Assembly: GCA_021029095.1 (NCBI GenBank)
Contig: JAJOHG010000032.1
Location: 296,084-360,083, forward strand
Reading direction: 5' to 3'
Source of the DNA: Phellopilus nigrolimitatus
Taxonomy: Eukaryota; Basidiomycota; Agaricomycetes; Hymenochaetales; Hymenochaetaceae
Length of the DNA: 64,000 nt
Shown: piece by piece, positions 20,795-33,537 of the stretch
Position numbering within the stretch: position 1 is the first letter of the stretch
Layout of the letters: every line of letters begins with the position of its first letter
Notes under the pieces: generated by a model
The model's database searches: none
What the model saw: only the letters and a program-made list of their open reading frames with translations
Told to the model about the DNA's origin: nothing
Position numbers and translations under genes: made by a program

Positions 20795-23685
20795 ATGGCG
20801 ACTACTGACGACTTGACGACTAAAGTGCACGATCTATCTATCGCTGACGCCCCGGATTCAAGTGCAAACCCATGGCAAGACCAGGCCAACGCTGCGCACG
20901 ATCCAGTCATTACCCATGGATTAAAGACTCCCGATCCCGCCGCATTCGAGGATGAACTCGCGGCTCAAGGCGCGGCACCAGTGCTAAGAACAGAGCAGGT
21001 TGACGCTCAACCCCACGTAAACGAGGAGGTTCTCAGCGAGTTCGATCCGCTCGTCGATGGAAAGGAGGCAGAGGCCAGGGAGGCTTGGGCCAGTGTACAG
21101 GGTAACCCAATGCCTCCGAAATCGTCTACTCCTCCTCCTGAATCGACGAAGCCACAGTCTGACGACTTTCAAGCCGACCCCGCGTCTACGGCTTCGTATG
21201 CGCCACAAGCATCGATGTCGGCTCCCTCACCTGGTCTAGGTTTCCCCTCTCTAGCTTCTCTCGCTAGATCGTTCTCCCTTCCGAAAGTAAGAACACGCTC
21301 TGTTGACATTACCCCGCCGTTCTCCTTACAGCAGCCGTCGCGGCCCTCGACGCCTGTCACGGCCGGCAGTAGCATTCCTGTCAGGAGAAGGGACGGCTCG
21401 AGCGATGGATCGAGTCGGCCCGGCACAGCTTCACCTAGATCTGGGAAAGAACGGGGAAGACAGAAGGACGAGCCTCCGCCCTTCGACTTCCAATTGTTTT
21501 TAGATCAGATGAAGGTGAAGAGCGCAGAGCCAGTCGCAAGGTATCTCCGTTCGTATGTGTCTTTTTCTCTGTTTCCCTTAAGCAAATCGTGAGACTGATG
21601 CCTCTTAGATTCCTGAGTAACTTCGCAAAGAAGCCATTTCCAGTCAACGAGCAGATCAAGGTCATCAACGAGTTCCTGAACGTACGTTGTCTTGGATTAT
21701 ATGCAATCTGTTGACGGACACGGCTGACGCATATGAAGCGCAGTTCATCGCGGTGCGCATGCGCGAGGCGGAGGTATGGCGGAATGCGTCTGACATTGAA
21801 TTCGACAACGCGATGGAGGCGATGGAGAAACTCGTCATGAACCGTTTGTACGAGTTGTGCGTCTGCTCACTTGATTTTTCTCAGATGTCTCTTTAGTCTG
21901 TTTTGTGCTCATCCTTTTGATCAGTACATTTACACCTCAGCTCGCGGAAGCAGAACCCCCGCGGCCGGTGACGACCGACGATCTCGAACGTGACCGCATT
22001 CTTGCGCAGCGCGTCGCGCTCTTCGGGTGGATCGAGGAGAAGCACCTCGATGTGCCCGAAGGGCCGGACAGCCGGGGGTTCCTGATGTTCGCGCAGCAAG
22101 GTCAGAATCTCACATTATATGCGCTGTAAAAATGTTGATTTAAACAACCGATATCGGGCGTAGAGCTACTGAAGATTAATCACTACAAAGCACCGCGCGA
22201 CAAATTGATTTGTGTTCTCAATTGCTGCAAGGTTATCTTCGGTCCGCCCCACCTCTTCTCTTCTTAAACGTGAACATCGGTCTGAAATCCCTCATTCTTC
22301 TTTTTCTCCCTCCTTCCTTCCTTCCACTCGGCGCCTATGCTTTTCTACGTCCGGGCAGGGCTGATCAGGCACCTGCACAAAGAAGAGAATGCAGACTCGT
22401 TTGTGCCGATCCTAATATTCATCGTTCTTAAGGCGAACCCGCCGAACCTCATTTCGAATATTGAGTGCGTTTTTGGTTATCTATAACGCTTTAGACATAT
22501 GTTCATATTATCGGTGGATAGATACATCCAGCGCTTCCGAAATCCCCAGAAGCTGCAGAGCGAGGCTGGTTACTATCTCTCCAGCTTGGTCAGTCACAAA
22601 ATCACATTTCTGCGTCGGATGATCGGGCTGATGAGGTACAGATGGGTGCCGTGCAATTCATCGAAACGATGGATCATACAGGGTTATCGAACATAACAGC
22701 AGACGACTTCGAAAGGTAAAAACTCAACCAAGCGTGTTTTGGATAAAAATATTCAATCACATTGGCCAGATATGTCGAAGACGCGATCCACGATCTCCCT
22801 GCCTCGCCGTCGCCAATCGAGAAGCCTGTTGTCTATACGCCCCCTTATTCCTCGCGACCCGGCACGCCCTCGTCGCTCTCCGCCCCTGTTACCCCCGCGA
22901 AGTCACTGGGATCAGCATCTGCAGCGCAGCGCACACAGGCGTCCCCGCACGCAGGCGAGGAATCTGCACAGCCGCTTTCGCTAGCGCTTGGAGGCAGTGG
23001 TGCACTCGCGGACGAGACGCGGCGCTTCCTGCAGCGCACGGGCGACACGCTGAGCAAGCCTTTGAGCGCGCTCGGGCGGATTTTAGGGGAAGCGCTGGAC
23101 GGGCTGGATACCCTCCCGCCGGGTACGAGTGGTCAGCAGGGGCATGGGAGACGGGACAGTGCGAATTACTACCCCATCTTTGGAGAGCCGCGGACTCCCG
23201 CCCCTGGAGAGAGACCGGACGCACCCTCGCCGATACAGACGCCGTACGCGTACAAGCCGCGCGTGCGCCCCGGGACGCCGGGAACGGCGTCGAGCTACGC
23301 GTCTGCGCTGACGAGCTTTACGGGGCCGGGCACGCCGGAGAGCGCGTCTGTTGTGGAGACGCCGTCGCGGAGCGCGCCGGGGACGTACCCGAGTCGGGGC
23401 GGCGAGCTCGGGTTCGGGGGGTTCGGGTCGAGCATCCCCGCGCACCTGGGCGTGGACACCGGTGTGGCCGCGGGCGTGTCGCGCACGCCGACGCCTGCGC
23501 TGGACATCGCGGGCCTGCAGGACGAGATCGACGTCGCGCACGAGCGCGCGGCGAGCGCGGCGCTGGGGACGCTCATGCAGATCTTCCCCGGTGTGGACAG
23601 GGAGGTCGTCGAGTGGGTGCTGGAGGCGGAGGGCGGCGACCTGGGGAGGAGTATTGAGAAGTTGCTTGAGGTCGGCGGCGGATGA
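20795..23685 (+). CDS. VPS9: VPS9-CUE domain Rab5-family guanine exchange factor
   Basis: Activates the endosomal Rab5/Vps21 GTPases; acts in vacuolar/endosomal sorting. Nine exons: 20795-21552, 21609-21681, 21744-21856, 21925-22100, 22164-22241, 22359-22464, 22522-22588, 22642-22715, 22770-23685, all phase-consistent, 786 aa. A disordered Pro/Ser-rich N-terminus precedes the helical region [20 protein letters not shown]. The VPS9 domain includes [41 protein letters not shown], and the catalytic-face segment [20 protein letters not shown] followed by [12 protein letters not shown] long low-complexity linker follows. The C-terminal CUE domain, [20 protein letters not shown] through [16 protein letters not shown], binds ubiquitin, as in yeast Vps9. 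The protein is longer than yeast Vps9 (about 450 aa) because of the disordered parts. Confidence 0.92.
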
Positions 23686-24219
23686 GGAGGGGGGACTAAA
23701 TATTCTGTTTCTCATTTTCTTTGTTGACTTTGGTTGTGGGCCATTGCTTCGCATGGCAAGTTACGATTCCTTTTTTTTTTCTCCTTTTCCCTCCCGCCTC
23801 GGCCTCTTGCTTGCCATCAAACTCCTTGTGCTCGCTGTTGCCGTTCTCGCCGTCTCTGTCCCTGACAATTCCATATGAGGAACTGAAGCTGGCCACCTTC
23901 GTCGGCGAAGTCTGACGTGTGTCTTCTAGATCATCGCTCTGTCCTTGCAAGCCTGTTTTTCTTTTCCTCTGCTACAACAGAGTCCCCCCAGATAAGATGC
24001 CAGGGCGTGCTTGACCTTGTATCTGGATCGGACAAGCTCTATGTGCAAAATTACGACTTCCTGCAAGTGTGCTTGGGCGGGACGAGCGGCCAGGCTTTTT
24101 CAGTATGTGATGGCGTCAACGACTTCTGGGAGCAGCTTCAGAAACCATAGTATGTCTTACACCCGTTTTAAGTGCTTTCAATGATTTGTCTAATGTACAT
24201 GGCATGACAGCATCACGGA
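23686..24219. other. VPS9 3' region
   Basis: T-rich 3' UTR-like sequence (T10 near 23771). A frame at 23917-24150 encodes a Cys/Gly-containing segment ending FWEQLQK, which could be part of the broken gene that follows but shows no family motif. Confidence 0.4.
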
Positions 24220-25231
24220 CAAAGCGTCATCTCATTTAGACCAGCAGGGCATGCTGGCCGGCAACTGCTCACTCGGCCGCCAGCGTACTATCCCCTCGAA
24301 GAGCCGTGCACACGCAATCTCATGCTCGAGCCGCTCTACGAGCTCTACCCGAAGCACAAAGTCAAGTTCCACCTTCACGTGCCGGAACAACATCTTCGAG
24401 ATGATCATGGTCAGCCAGCCGAACGATGCCGCGATGGTGTGCAGCATGGATTGGACCGAGCGCAACGGTTTCTTCATCTACTCCGACCGCTGACGAACGC
24501 GCAACATCAACGGCGACCAGTTCCGGCAGTCCAACTCGACCTCTGCCGCCTCTGTAGGCCCACCGCACGATCCCGCTGGCGCTGCGTGCTACGCACAGCA
24601 CCTCCCGTTCCAGGTCTTCTGCTGCGAGTCCGGCACGCACGTCGTCGACCACGCGCAGACGTACTACACCGGCCTGCGCTACTGCGCGGGCGCGCAGGTC
24701 ACGAACCTCAGCACAACGGATGACACGTGTAGCGCCAGCGGCCGCAGGGCGACTCGGACGCGAACATGAGCTCGACTTCAACGCGATGCCGGACACGGGG
24801 GAGGGCGAGGCGGGCGACACGGCGACAGGTGAGGATGATGCGCTGGCGAACATGTTCTACATCCCGAACGGTGTATTCCGCGCGGCTCGGATCCTCGTGA
24901 ACCTGCGGTGCGTGACGACGTACGCGGAGGTGAGTCATGCGCAGCTCGCGCTCGACCTGTTCGGTCCGGACAAGGACAAGGATGAGAGGATGATGGGCCT
25001 GGCTCGCGCGAGAAGTATGTCCTGGACGACTGGGAGGGCGCGGCCAAAAGCTTCGTCTGCCAAGAGCAGCGGTACGTCTTTCTTGGCATCTTCTTGTTAT
25101 GAATACTGAACTGGTGGCCCTTTCTTAAGTATACCGGAGGCCGGAAAGCACCCAAAACGCAGAGGCGACTGAGCTTCTCAGTGCATGCTGAGCTAGATCA
25201 TTCGGAGTCGGAGGCAGAGGACGGGTCGTAG
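24220..25231 (+). pseudogene. Broken GT69/CAP59-like glycosyltransferase gene
   Basis: Fragments in three frames match the alpha-1,3-mannosyltransferase CMT1/CAP59 family (GT69). TRNLMLEPLYELYPKHKVKF (24316-24375) is followed after a frame change by NNIFEMIMVSQPNDAAMVCS, then MDWTERNGFFIYSDR, a TGA stop at 24493, and RTRNINGDQFRQSNSTSAAS. Then come PPHDPAGAACYAQHLPFQVF, CCESGTHVVDHAQTYYTGLR, and further downstream EKYVLDDWEGAAKSFVCQEQ. At least two frame changes and the stop interrupt it, and no intact N-terminal membrane anchor is seen. The codon content of the fragments is GC-rich like a real gene, so decay is recent or the locus holds sequence errors; several breaks at once favour a pseudogene. 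Family identification comes from recall of motif order only. Confidence 0.6.
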
Positions 25232-27938
25232 AAAATTAGAATAGGAATATCTTCTAATCTATTTGGTCTGGACGGCGCTTTTGTTTTACTGTAATATGTA
25301 ATTTTGACTGTTTGCACACCAATTCACTGGGCTTCTGGGAATCCACGTGCAATTCGTCCAAGGAACACTCAAATTTGTTGTCACCAGAGCAGTGCCCAGC
25401 CGGTCAGCTTTTACATATCGCTCAGCTACATATATGCACAAAAATATACATGGATGTATAGCTTAGACATGGGCCTTCATAATAAAAACTAAATCAAGCT
25501 TTTATATGTGGAGGAAAAAAAAAGAAATGTTAGACACCGGAAGGCTCGCAAGGAAAAGTGTGACGCGTGGCGGTGGCGTGTGGCAGTGAACCACCCCCAT
25601 TTTAAGGCATATGTTCCCACATTTTTTGTACACTTTTCGGCCACTTTGTACACTTTTTTGTAATGGTGACCGTGACATACATGCACAGCCACTGGGGGTG
25701 AAAACGTAGAAGTGAAAAGGACGATCCCTTCCTTACGTCAGGAATCGTAACTGTCGATTTCTTGCTTTGATACCGAATCGGCTTGCGTAATGATCTTATC
25801 GTCTTTTTTTTCTGAGCGTGTACGAGTCCGAAGGCCAGTGTGTATTGCATATCGAACTTTGCCTCCGCCGAACGCGAGGGCAGACACGGGGATGAGGCCA
25901 GATGCTCGCGATCGGTGCACGTGAGCGATCGCGGTGAACGTAAATCATGAGATCGTCAATGCGCACCGCGAAATAAACACATGCAACCGCCTGTGGCTTG
26001 CGCTAAATGCACCTGCTTACTGAGCGCTGCTGCGAATATGAAATGATTTTCATATGGGACGACAGTCAACTGATCTGCGCTGAAACTCCCGCCGCCAAAA
26101 CTTCCCTTCGTGTGGCGCTTCCTTTCATTTCAATTGGACATTTACATTTGGAAAGAGAAATTTGCTTGACAGTCGAAACGTTGACTAGCCAACTGGTGTG
26201 AAATTAGAGCGCCCGTAAGCAGGTGTTAGCGCAGATGCGAGAATCATATGACGCAGATGCGTTGCACAATTCACAGGTTCGGCTGGTATTGTTTTTTGTG
26301 GGGTAGACCGGTGGTCGATCATGTGTGGGACACTTGTTCTCGACGGGATATATGTAGGTGCGGGCGGCCGCTCTCGGAGCATTGAGGAAGATAGTCGTAT
26401 CGCGTTCCCCAGACGGGCCAGACCCCAGCCCCAGGTGAAAACTGTCTCCAACCCCTAGCTGGGAACTGTAACTGTCTCCAATTTCCCCGCGCGTTCGTAA
26501 ATAGGAATGGTTCAGACGTCAGCGCTGATTCTGAATGCCAAAGCAAGTCTAAAATTCGTGTCTTCGCGGCTTCCTCTTCTACCACAGAGCCAACCAAAGC
26601 CAAGCTCCGGATGTGAACGCGTTCATTTGCTCCATGCGCGTACATACTTTCTTTTCTGATGTTTTTATTTCTCCACTGGGCGATCATTGCTTGCCCCGCA
26701 TTGATGTAAAATGTGGAGTTGAGGGGAGATGGGAGATGGGTTGAGCAGACCTAGACCGTGATGATAATGAATCATGATGGAAGGGCTGTGGTCGGGGCGG
26801 ATGGCGGCGGGCCGCTGATGACGGACCGCGTAAACGGTTGACGCGGGCCATGCAAGGAGACCGAGACGGCCCGGGCCAATGGCAGCGCGCTGCAGACCGA
26901 CGCGTTTTTCGATAGGAGCTGCTGTTGGCCTTCCTTATTTGTAGGTATGGTCGAGTTTCTTGGGCTGTCAGGCACCATCGGGACGGCATGGCTGTGCAAG
27001 ATACCTGAAACGAATTTGTCGTCCTGCAGGCGCTGGACAAGGTGCTGTTTTTATTTCGGGCGCTGCACTGAGTGAGAGAACCAAGTCGCAAGATCCGGGG
27101 TGTATGAATGAATTTGAAACGGAAGCGTGCAGCTGACTCGACGGTGCGAAAGGGCTGGGAATGCTTGCGTGGGCTGCCGTGGCACGTTCGCAGCACCTGT
27201 ACAGATGCCAGATGCTGCGATTGCAACGTGTTTCTGTTGTTGTTGTTGCTGTACGTATTTTGCAAGAATGGGAGAAAAAAGGCAGCGATGGGCCAGGATC
27301 GTTACTGCGCGAATGTAAAATTGAGTTTTTTAGGGGTATGTTTATTTTCTAGGAGCGATCGGGACGGACGGGACGGCAGGCGATCAGGGAAGGCGGTTGC
27401 CAAAACGAGAATGTCTAGACCCGAAGCCGGCGCCCTGAGCTCGCTGGCTTCCTCTTCTTACCTACCACAGTCCATCCCTTTCTCCACCATGTCTACCTTC
27501 GTCCACCGCGCCCAGTGACCTCTTCGTCGTCAACAACGACGCCGACGCCGACCCTAGAGCTCTTCTCCGCTCGTCTCCACCCTCCTCTTCGTCGCCGTCT
27601 CTTTAACACGTACACTCTGCGCGCCCACCGTTGCCGCTCGAACTGTTTTTAAGTTTGTTTTCGAACGCTCGCCCTGCAGAAGTGCTGCCCTTTGTGTTGC
27701 CCTTTCCATTTCTGATACAGAACACTCGACCCGCCGTTCTACCTTCCTGCGTTATCTTTCAACTGTCGCCGGAGACGATTGTCGGTCACCCCGGTCCAAC
27801 CGCGACGACGCGCTTGTGTCCTATCACCGGACCTTGACCGACATCCGGAGCTGTTCAACTCCAGCAACACCCCCTCGCCTTTCTGCATCTTGCATGATCC
27901 ATTATCTTCCTGTCTTGCTTCTCTCCATCACCACTGGC
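25232..27938. other. Long gene-free region and REG1 upstream region
   Basis: About 2.7 kb. Two copies of TTTTGTACACTTTT lie at 25625-25665, and AACTGTCTCCAA is repeated near 26440-26480. Frames such as 26684-27265 (minus) are Ser/Arg-rich and overlap others, without conserved motifs. From about 27440 the sequence is pyrimidine-rich and C-rich, resembling a long 5' UTR of the REG1-type gene. Confidence 0.45.
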
Positions 27939-30900
27939 ATGCCCGACGACGCCGCCGTCCAGCCGCTTCCGCGCGGCCAGGTCGACTACCTCAGCCATGA
28001 CTGGGCAGAGGAGGACGTCTGGCGCTCCTGGCGCAACATGACCAAGCAGAAGAACGAGATCGCAAACGGCGTCCGCCTCGAGAATGCCTCCTGGCGCACC
28101 TGGTGGAAACAGCGCAACAAGCTCAAGACCGTTAGTCCGGAGACCCTCAACTGGTGCGCGTCCAATTTCATTTTTCCCCAATTGTCTCTTTTAGCATCGC
28201 GCTTCGCGAAGTCGATGCTCTGAATTGGGAAGCCCGCTTTATCGCTGACTGCGCCTTTCATAACAGGCTAAAGGACTCGGATGTAACATGGCTGTACGGT
28301 CCCCTGCACACCGCAGTCGACTGGACTCCGCCGTCCAAGCCCCCCACACCCCCCACTCCTCCCAATGGATCTACACATAAGCAATCCAAAGACGATGCTG
28401 CTGCTTTGTCCCCAAAGGGCAAAGGCGTGACCTGCATATCGTCCCCATCGAGCAGTGTCACCCTTGATCGGTATCGCCCTCCCGCCTCGCGCTACGGCTC
28501 GCATGAATCTCAGCCGTCCCAAAGCGCGATGAAGCCCATTCTCAAGCATCGCAGCATTACCGAAATGCTTACTACAGCGCTCCCGGTGTCTTCGCACTGG
28601 GATGAGGAGGGCATCGTCGAGGATGTCGAGGACGCCGACGTGGGGATGGACGATGACGATGTCCAGTCAATGCACGAGCGCCGTGCTTCCTTCGGCGGAA
28701 GCGGCGGCCGCCCGCCGATGTTTCACACGAAGAGCGACTCGAACATCCTCCCGCGTTTCGGCCGGGGCAAGAAGGCAAAGGTCTCTCCACCGCGCGTCGC
28801 GAACCAGGTGGCGGATCGCCAGCCTGAAAGCAATCTGAACGCAAGCCAGCGCACGGGTGCATCAAACAATCTTGTCGAGATGGCATGTAGCGCCGTTGGC
28901 GCGCCTAACCAAACGATGCCGGTACAGGGTCCGATTCCGTACTGGCCAACATCTGGCGAAGCTAGTACTGGCTCGGGTGTGTTCGCGGGCCGTCTCCTCC
29001 CACCGCCATTGGAGAGTGCAGACAGTGGCACGAGCGACGCGCAGAGCAGCGGGAAGAGCGAAGCGGACAGCGCCAATCTGTCGCCATCCGCCACCCAGCT
29101 CCCGGCGAAGAAGCACATAAGCTTCAATGCGATCGTCGAACAATGTATCGCGATCGACGGTGGTTCGGGGTCCATGAACGCATCCACACGCGGAGGCCCG
29201 TGGGCTGGATATGATGACGGGTGAGCCTGCATTTTTGTTTATTTTCTATTTTTGAGGCAGGGGAGATATGCTAATGATTTTTACGTTTTCTGCGTCTTTG
29301 GGTCTGATCCCGACTCGGATGTGGATATGGCGGGCAGGTATGTCGAGGACGACGAGGATGGGCTGTATGAAGACGTTGGCATGCAGGACGGTAACTCGGA
29401 CTCGGACGAGCAACGCATCGACGAGGAGGATGAAGAGGAGGATGTGCTCGAGATCAAGCCACCCTCGCGTAGGGGTTCCTCGAGCAGCCTGCAGAACGCC
29501 CGACCCTCGTTCGAGAGCGACCGCCAGACTCCACCTCACCTCCCTTCTCAGCCAAGTCACCAGCACCGACATTCATCTACTGGCTCGTATCCGGAGCGAC
29601 CACAATTCCGACACTCGTCGGGCAGACACAGTTCTCCGCGCATGAGCGGCTCCGGCTCCGGTTCGGGAAGCAACAGTGGGAGTACGAGCCAAGGCAGCCG
29701 CTCGCGTTCGGCGCACGGGTCTGGGAATGACCGCGAGCATGTCACGATTGCGCCGATTGCACCGACAATCCTCAAGGCAGGCGGCGTGGACAAGGATGAG
29801 GGCATGCTGTACATGAGCGGCTCGCCGTACAACGCCTACGGGAACGGACACAACAATGGCAATTACGCCTACGGAAGCGCGTACGCCAACGGCTTCGGTG
29901 GCAATTATGGGTACGGCTATGGTGGGTACGGCTATGGCGAGGACGTAAGTGTGGGACGTGGAGATGCGTTCGAGAACTTCGAGCGCGGTGCGGAGGTCGG
30001 TGGGCTCGTATACCAAAGCCCGAACGGGAACGTGTATCCGTGGGGCGAACGCGATGCGGTCCGCTTTCGCATGCAGACGGAGTTTGGCATGCCCAGCCCT
30101 GCGGGGAGTCCTCCACACACGGGTCAGACTCTGCAGTCTCCCAGTGTGTATGCGCCTAATCATGCTCAGCAGAGGGTGGGCAATGTCACAGCATCGCCGC
30201 CTTTGTCATTCGGAGGCCAGGCGCACTTTGTGCCCGGCCCAGTTGTGAGTACCCCGAGCCCGGAGGAAGGCGCGGAGGAGGCGGAGTTCGAGTACTTTGA
30301 CCGTGCAGAGCCCGAGGCGGAGGTGGAGCAGAACGAGGACGTGCAGATGGAGGACGTGCGCGAGGAGCAGGGGTTTGAACTACGTCCGAACGACGTGCGG
30401 CATAGGCGGAGCGAAGACGAGGGCGTGCGCTTAGTCGTGCCGTACTCGAATGGCGGCGCGGATAGCGTCGACCGGCGGAGTCCTCCGGAGTCGAGCGCGG
30501 TAAGAGAGCGCACGCCGTCGCCCGACTTTCCGCAGAAGCTGAACCCGCGCATAGCCAGCCTGAAGGGAGGGTCTAGTTATCGTTCGCCGCCGCTCACTTC
30601 GCAACCTTCGCTGGACGGGACAACGATGGTCAATACGTCCCCGGCGCCTGCAGTGGCGATCCCGACACCAGGAATCAGCCCCGCGCATGAACAGGATTAT
30701 GCGCAGATGCGATCGCCCCCCGAGTCGCCCGTTTTGCATGCTGGTCTGCTCTCCCCGCCTGATATGTCTCCTCGTGGCCGTTCGGTTTGCACATCGCCTG
30801 TCTCCGGGTATTTGACGTCAGGCTCGGCGACCTCGGCGACCTCGGCAACTTCGTCTTCCGGCCTGGCTTCGGACGCCTCGCGGTCGGTATCGGAGAGCAG

Positions 30901-31918
30901 GAGCGACAGCCGCGGCCGGTCGCGCACGCGCAATTCGTCGTTGTCTGCGTCGGATCAGGAGCCGGAACGCGGCCGCTCGCGTTCGCGCTCAACCGCGAGC
31001 GGGGCGAACTCGCCACTCAGCGACAGCTCGTCGCCGAACGCGCGCGGCCCGCCGATGGTCATCGGCATGGGCGCCGGCTTCGGGCAGCACAGCGGGCGCG
31101 AGGTGCGCGACGGACGTGGCGTACGACTGTATCGCAAGACGAGCGAGGACTTCATTGGCCAGTCGGACGATGATTCAACGCGTGGCAGGAACAGAGATGG
31201 GCGGCGCGTGAGCGAGTCGCTGTCGCCACCCCTTGTCGGTTCGGCACCGGTGGATGCGGCGAGCAGGCGAAGCGCGGTGTCTCCCCCGAACGCGGGCACG
31301 AGCTACCGGCCGATTCCGTCGTCGGGGCTCGGATACCCGTCGTACTCGGGCAACACGTCAGGGACGAGCTCGAACTACTACGGCGTGTCGGACAAGCATC
31401 TCCTGCTGAACGGCGTGCCCATTGTGAAGCTGCCGCCGGCGTCTGCACCGAACGTGACCAGGAAGAAGAGCCTCGACTTGTCGGATGGCGCGAGCTCGTA
31501 CTCGGGCTCGTCGACAGTTAGTGCAGGCGGCCGGACGCTGCCGTCGTGCATCCCAGAAGAGGACGAGCAGCGCTCGCGGACGGAGACGCCAATCAGCTCG
31601 CCCGTGTCTTCCATCCCGACCCCGCAGCAACCGGAGCTCCAGACCAAGTTCCTGCCGCTAAGTCCGCCGCCCGAGTTAAGGGTCCCTCCGCGGGCGAAGA
31701 CAGGGAGCGTTTCTTCGACCAAGGCCTCTCCAGCCCCGGAAGCCAACGCGGAGAAGGTCAATGGATCGAGCTCTCCGCCGCCGTCGGGGACCCGCAATAA
31801 AGCGAACGGTGCGTCAGACAGCGATCGGGCAGCAGCACCGTTTGCTAATAGGGCTGCAGAGCTTGTATCCTCCGCGCGGACGCTCCTCGGCACGATTTGG
31901 AACGGGACAATGGCGTAG
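27939..31918 (+). CDS. REG1: REG1/HEX2-type protein phosphatase 1 regulatory subunit
   Basis: Targets PP1 (Glc7) to substrates of the Snf1/glucose-repression pathway. Exons 27939-28153, 28267-29220 and 29338-31918 give 1249 aa. Near the N-terminus is the fungal conserved block DYLSHDWAEEDVWRSWRNMT, then RLENASWRTWWKQRNKLKTV and SPETLNWLKDSDVTWLYGPL, as in Reg1 and related ascomycete proteins. A PP1-docking RVxF-type motif, KKHISFNAIVEQCIAID, lies near residue 370. A long disordered region follows (Gly/Tyr/Asn-rich, then Ser/Pro-rich with RSRSRS-like tracts). The C-terminal segment NRAAELVSSARTLLGTIWNG is amphipathic. An in-frame ATG at 27894 would add 15 hydrophobic residues; 27939 is preferred because this family needs no signal peptide. 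Intron 2 is unusually long (117 nt). Confidence 0.85.
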
Positions 31919-33537
31919 ACGCGTTCTTACTAGTCCCGGGTTCCGAAGCCCCTCTCTGGGTTCTATTTTCTTTTTCTTTTCCTTTCGCTTACTTGTGGTT
32001 TTTGGTTCGTCCTGGCCTGTCGGCCACTCTACTTATTTCCTTTCTATCGTCGTCGTCTTCTCCTCTGCCCTCTCTGCACTTTGTCACGGGTCTTCGCAGT
32101 CCATAATTACGAGCGTTCTTTTCTCCACATTGTCTGTTTTGATGGCACGACAACTACCTCCACCTGGCCTTTATCCTGCGTTCTCCGTTCTCTGTGTCAT
32201 CCGTTCTACTTACAGTCTTCGTACTATTTTTTCCTTGCACGCAATCATCTCTCACACAGACGTTTGGCCTGCACTGCGTACATACCTGTAGGCTATCTCG
32301 ATGGTTCGGACGTATTGGTATCTATCTGCTCCTGTGCATACGTCTTTTCTCTGTTTCTCTCGCTGTCCCCGCCTCCTACGTCTTCGGCTTTTTCTTTTCT
32401 TTCTTTTTCTACGATTACGATTCTTGCAACCTAAATGCGGCGCGACTGATGCATACATATAGTACTGGTACAGCTACTAAAACGGTTTTGGCACGATGTA
32501 TTTTTCTAGCAATTCTTTTTCATTGCAGTACAGCTACTGTACCTGATGGCTGCCGACATATTATAAGTTGCGACGCGCAGACGCGTTCGGGTCACGTGCG
32601 CTGCACGGTCTGTCTTTTCCTTCGGAACTGTACCGGTCCTCTGCTTTCTGAAGGAAGAGCGAAACCCAAAGTGTGAATTCATTTTTCACAACGAGTTCGG
32701 GAGACAAGTTGAACTCGGACCGACGATCTCGACTCTACAACGTCATTCGTTCATATTTATCTGCTGCAGGTAAATAGATTTGGGGAGGCGCTCTACCTTA
32801 AGAGAAAAGACGGTCCTACGCTCTATTTCCTATTCAATTACCTCAATGCTTCATGGAGGTCTAGACAGAAGGACCCCACTATCGCTTCGACATCAAAGAT
32901 GAAGATACCATTGGATGTCGTCAAATTGGAGCTTGTTATCAGTACAGTCATAGTCACCTGCCAGTGGTCGGTCGTATCAATCACGTTCATTCCTATGGCA
33001 CTCAAAATAACGCTTATAGTTCTTGGTATGCATCAGTCGACACCTTTTTTTAGCCCTCTTCGCAAGAGTTGATCCTTCTTCTCTTGCGAACCGGGCTGAG
33101 TAGGAAGGGGTGAAATGCCTTTTCCCAAAGTTATTGGCTGCTTATGGTGCTCATGTGTTCTAGGGTATACGAATATCCTGATCGTCTAAGATAATGTGAG
33201 TGATTGTATTTGTCCTGTTAAGTCTAAACTAATTATGGACTGACTCTAGCGAATGCGGGGTATCGTAGGGCTGTCTAGGCACGCCAGCGGGCATAGTGAA
33301 ATTACGCCGGACACATATCATCTTAAGAATGTCGCTGAATCTCAGATGCTTCCCGTGATCCCCTCTTCATCCCATAACCCGGTGGGGCCGGCTAGCACTC
33401 GCTGTGTTATAAAGGCTACCTAACGAACTGAGATCCAGCACCTGTCATTTCTTCCCGCCATTCGACTTGTACCACGAGACGGCTGTTTTGAACTGCAAGT
33501 CCGACAGACGGATCGTCTAGGACATAAGGAGTCGATC
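31919..33537. other. REG1 3' UTR and upstream region of the MFS gene
   Basis: 31919-32450 is strongly pyrimidine-rich, typical of an Agaricomycete 3' UTR. A palindromic GTACAGCTACTGTAC lies near 32528. A perfect 10-bp inverted repeat is at 33059-33090. No gene seen. Confidence 0.45.
33059..33090. repeat. Perfect 10-bp inverted repeat (hairpin)
   Basis: TTCGCAAGAG at 33059-33068 and CTCTTGCGAA at 33081-33090 flank a 12-nt spacer. It lies in intergenic DNA about 450 bp upstream of the MFS start. It could be a protein-binding palindrome or a terminator-like hairpin; function unknown. Confidence 0.5.

Noticed and set aside
25738..25920. Small minus-strand peptide of 60 codons
   Set aside because: Begins at GTG rather than ATG and matches nothing recognisable.
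26684..27265. Minus-strand 193-codon frame
   Set aside because: Low-complexity Ser/Arg/Pro content, overlapped by other frames, no conserved motif or good start context.
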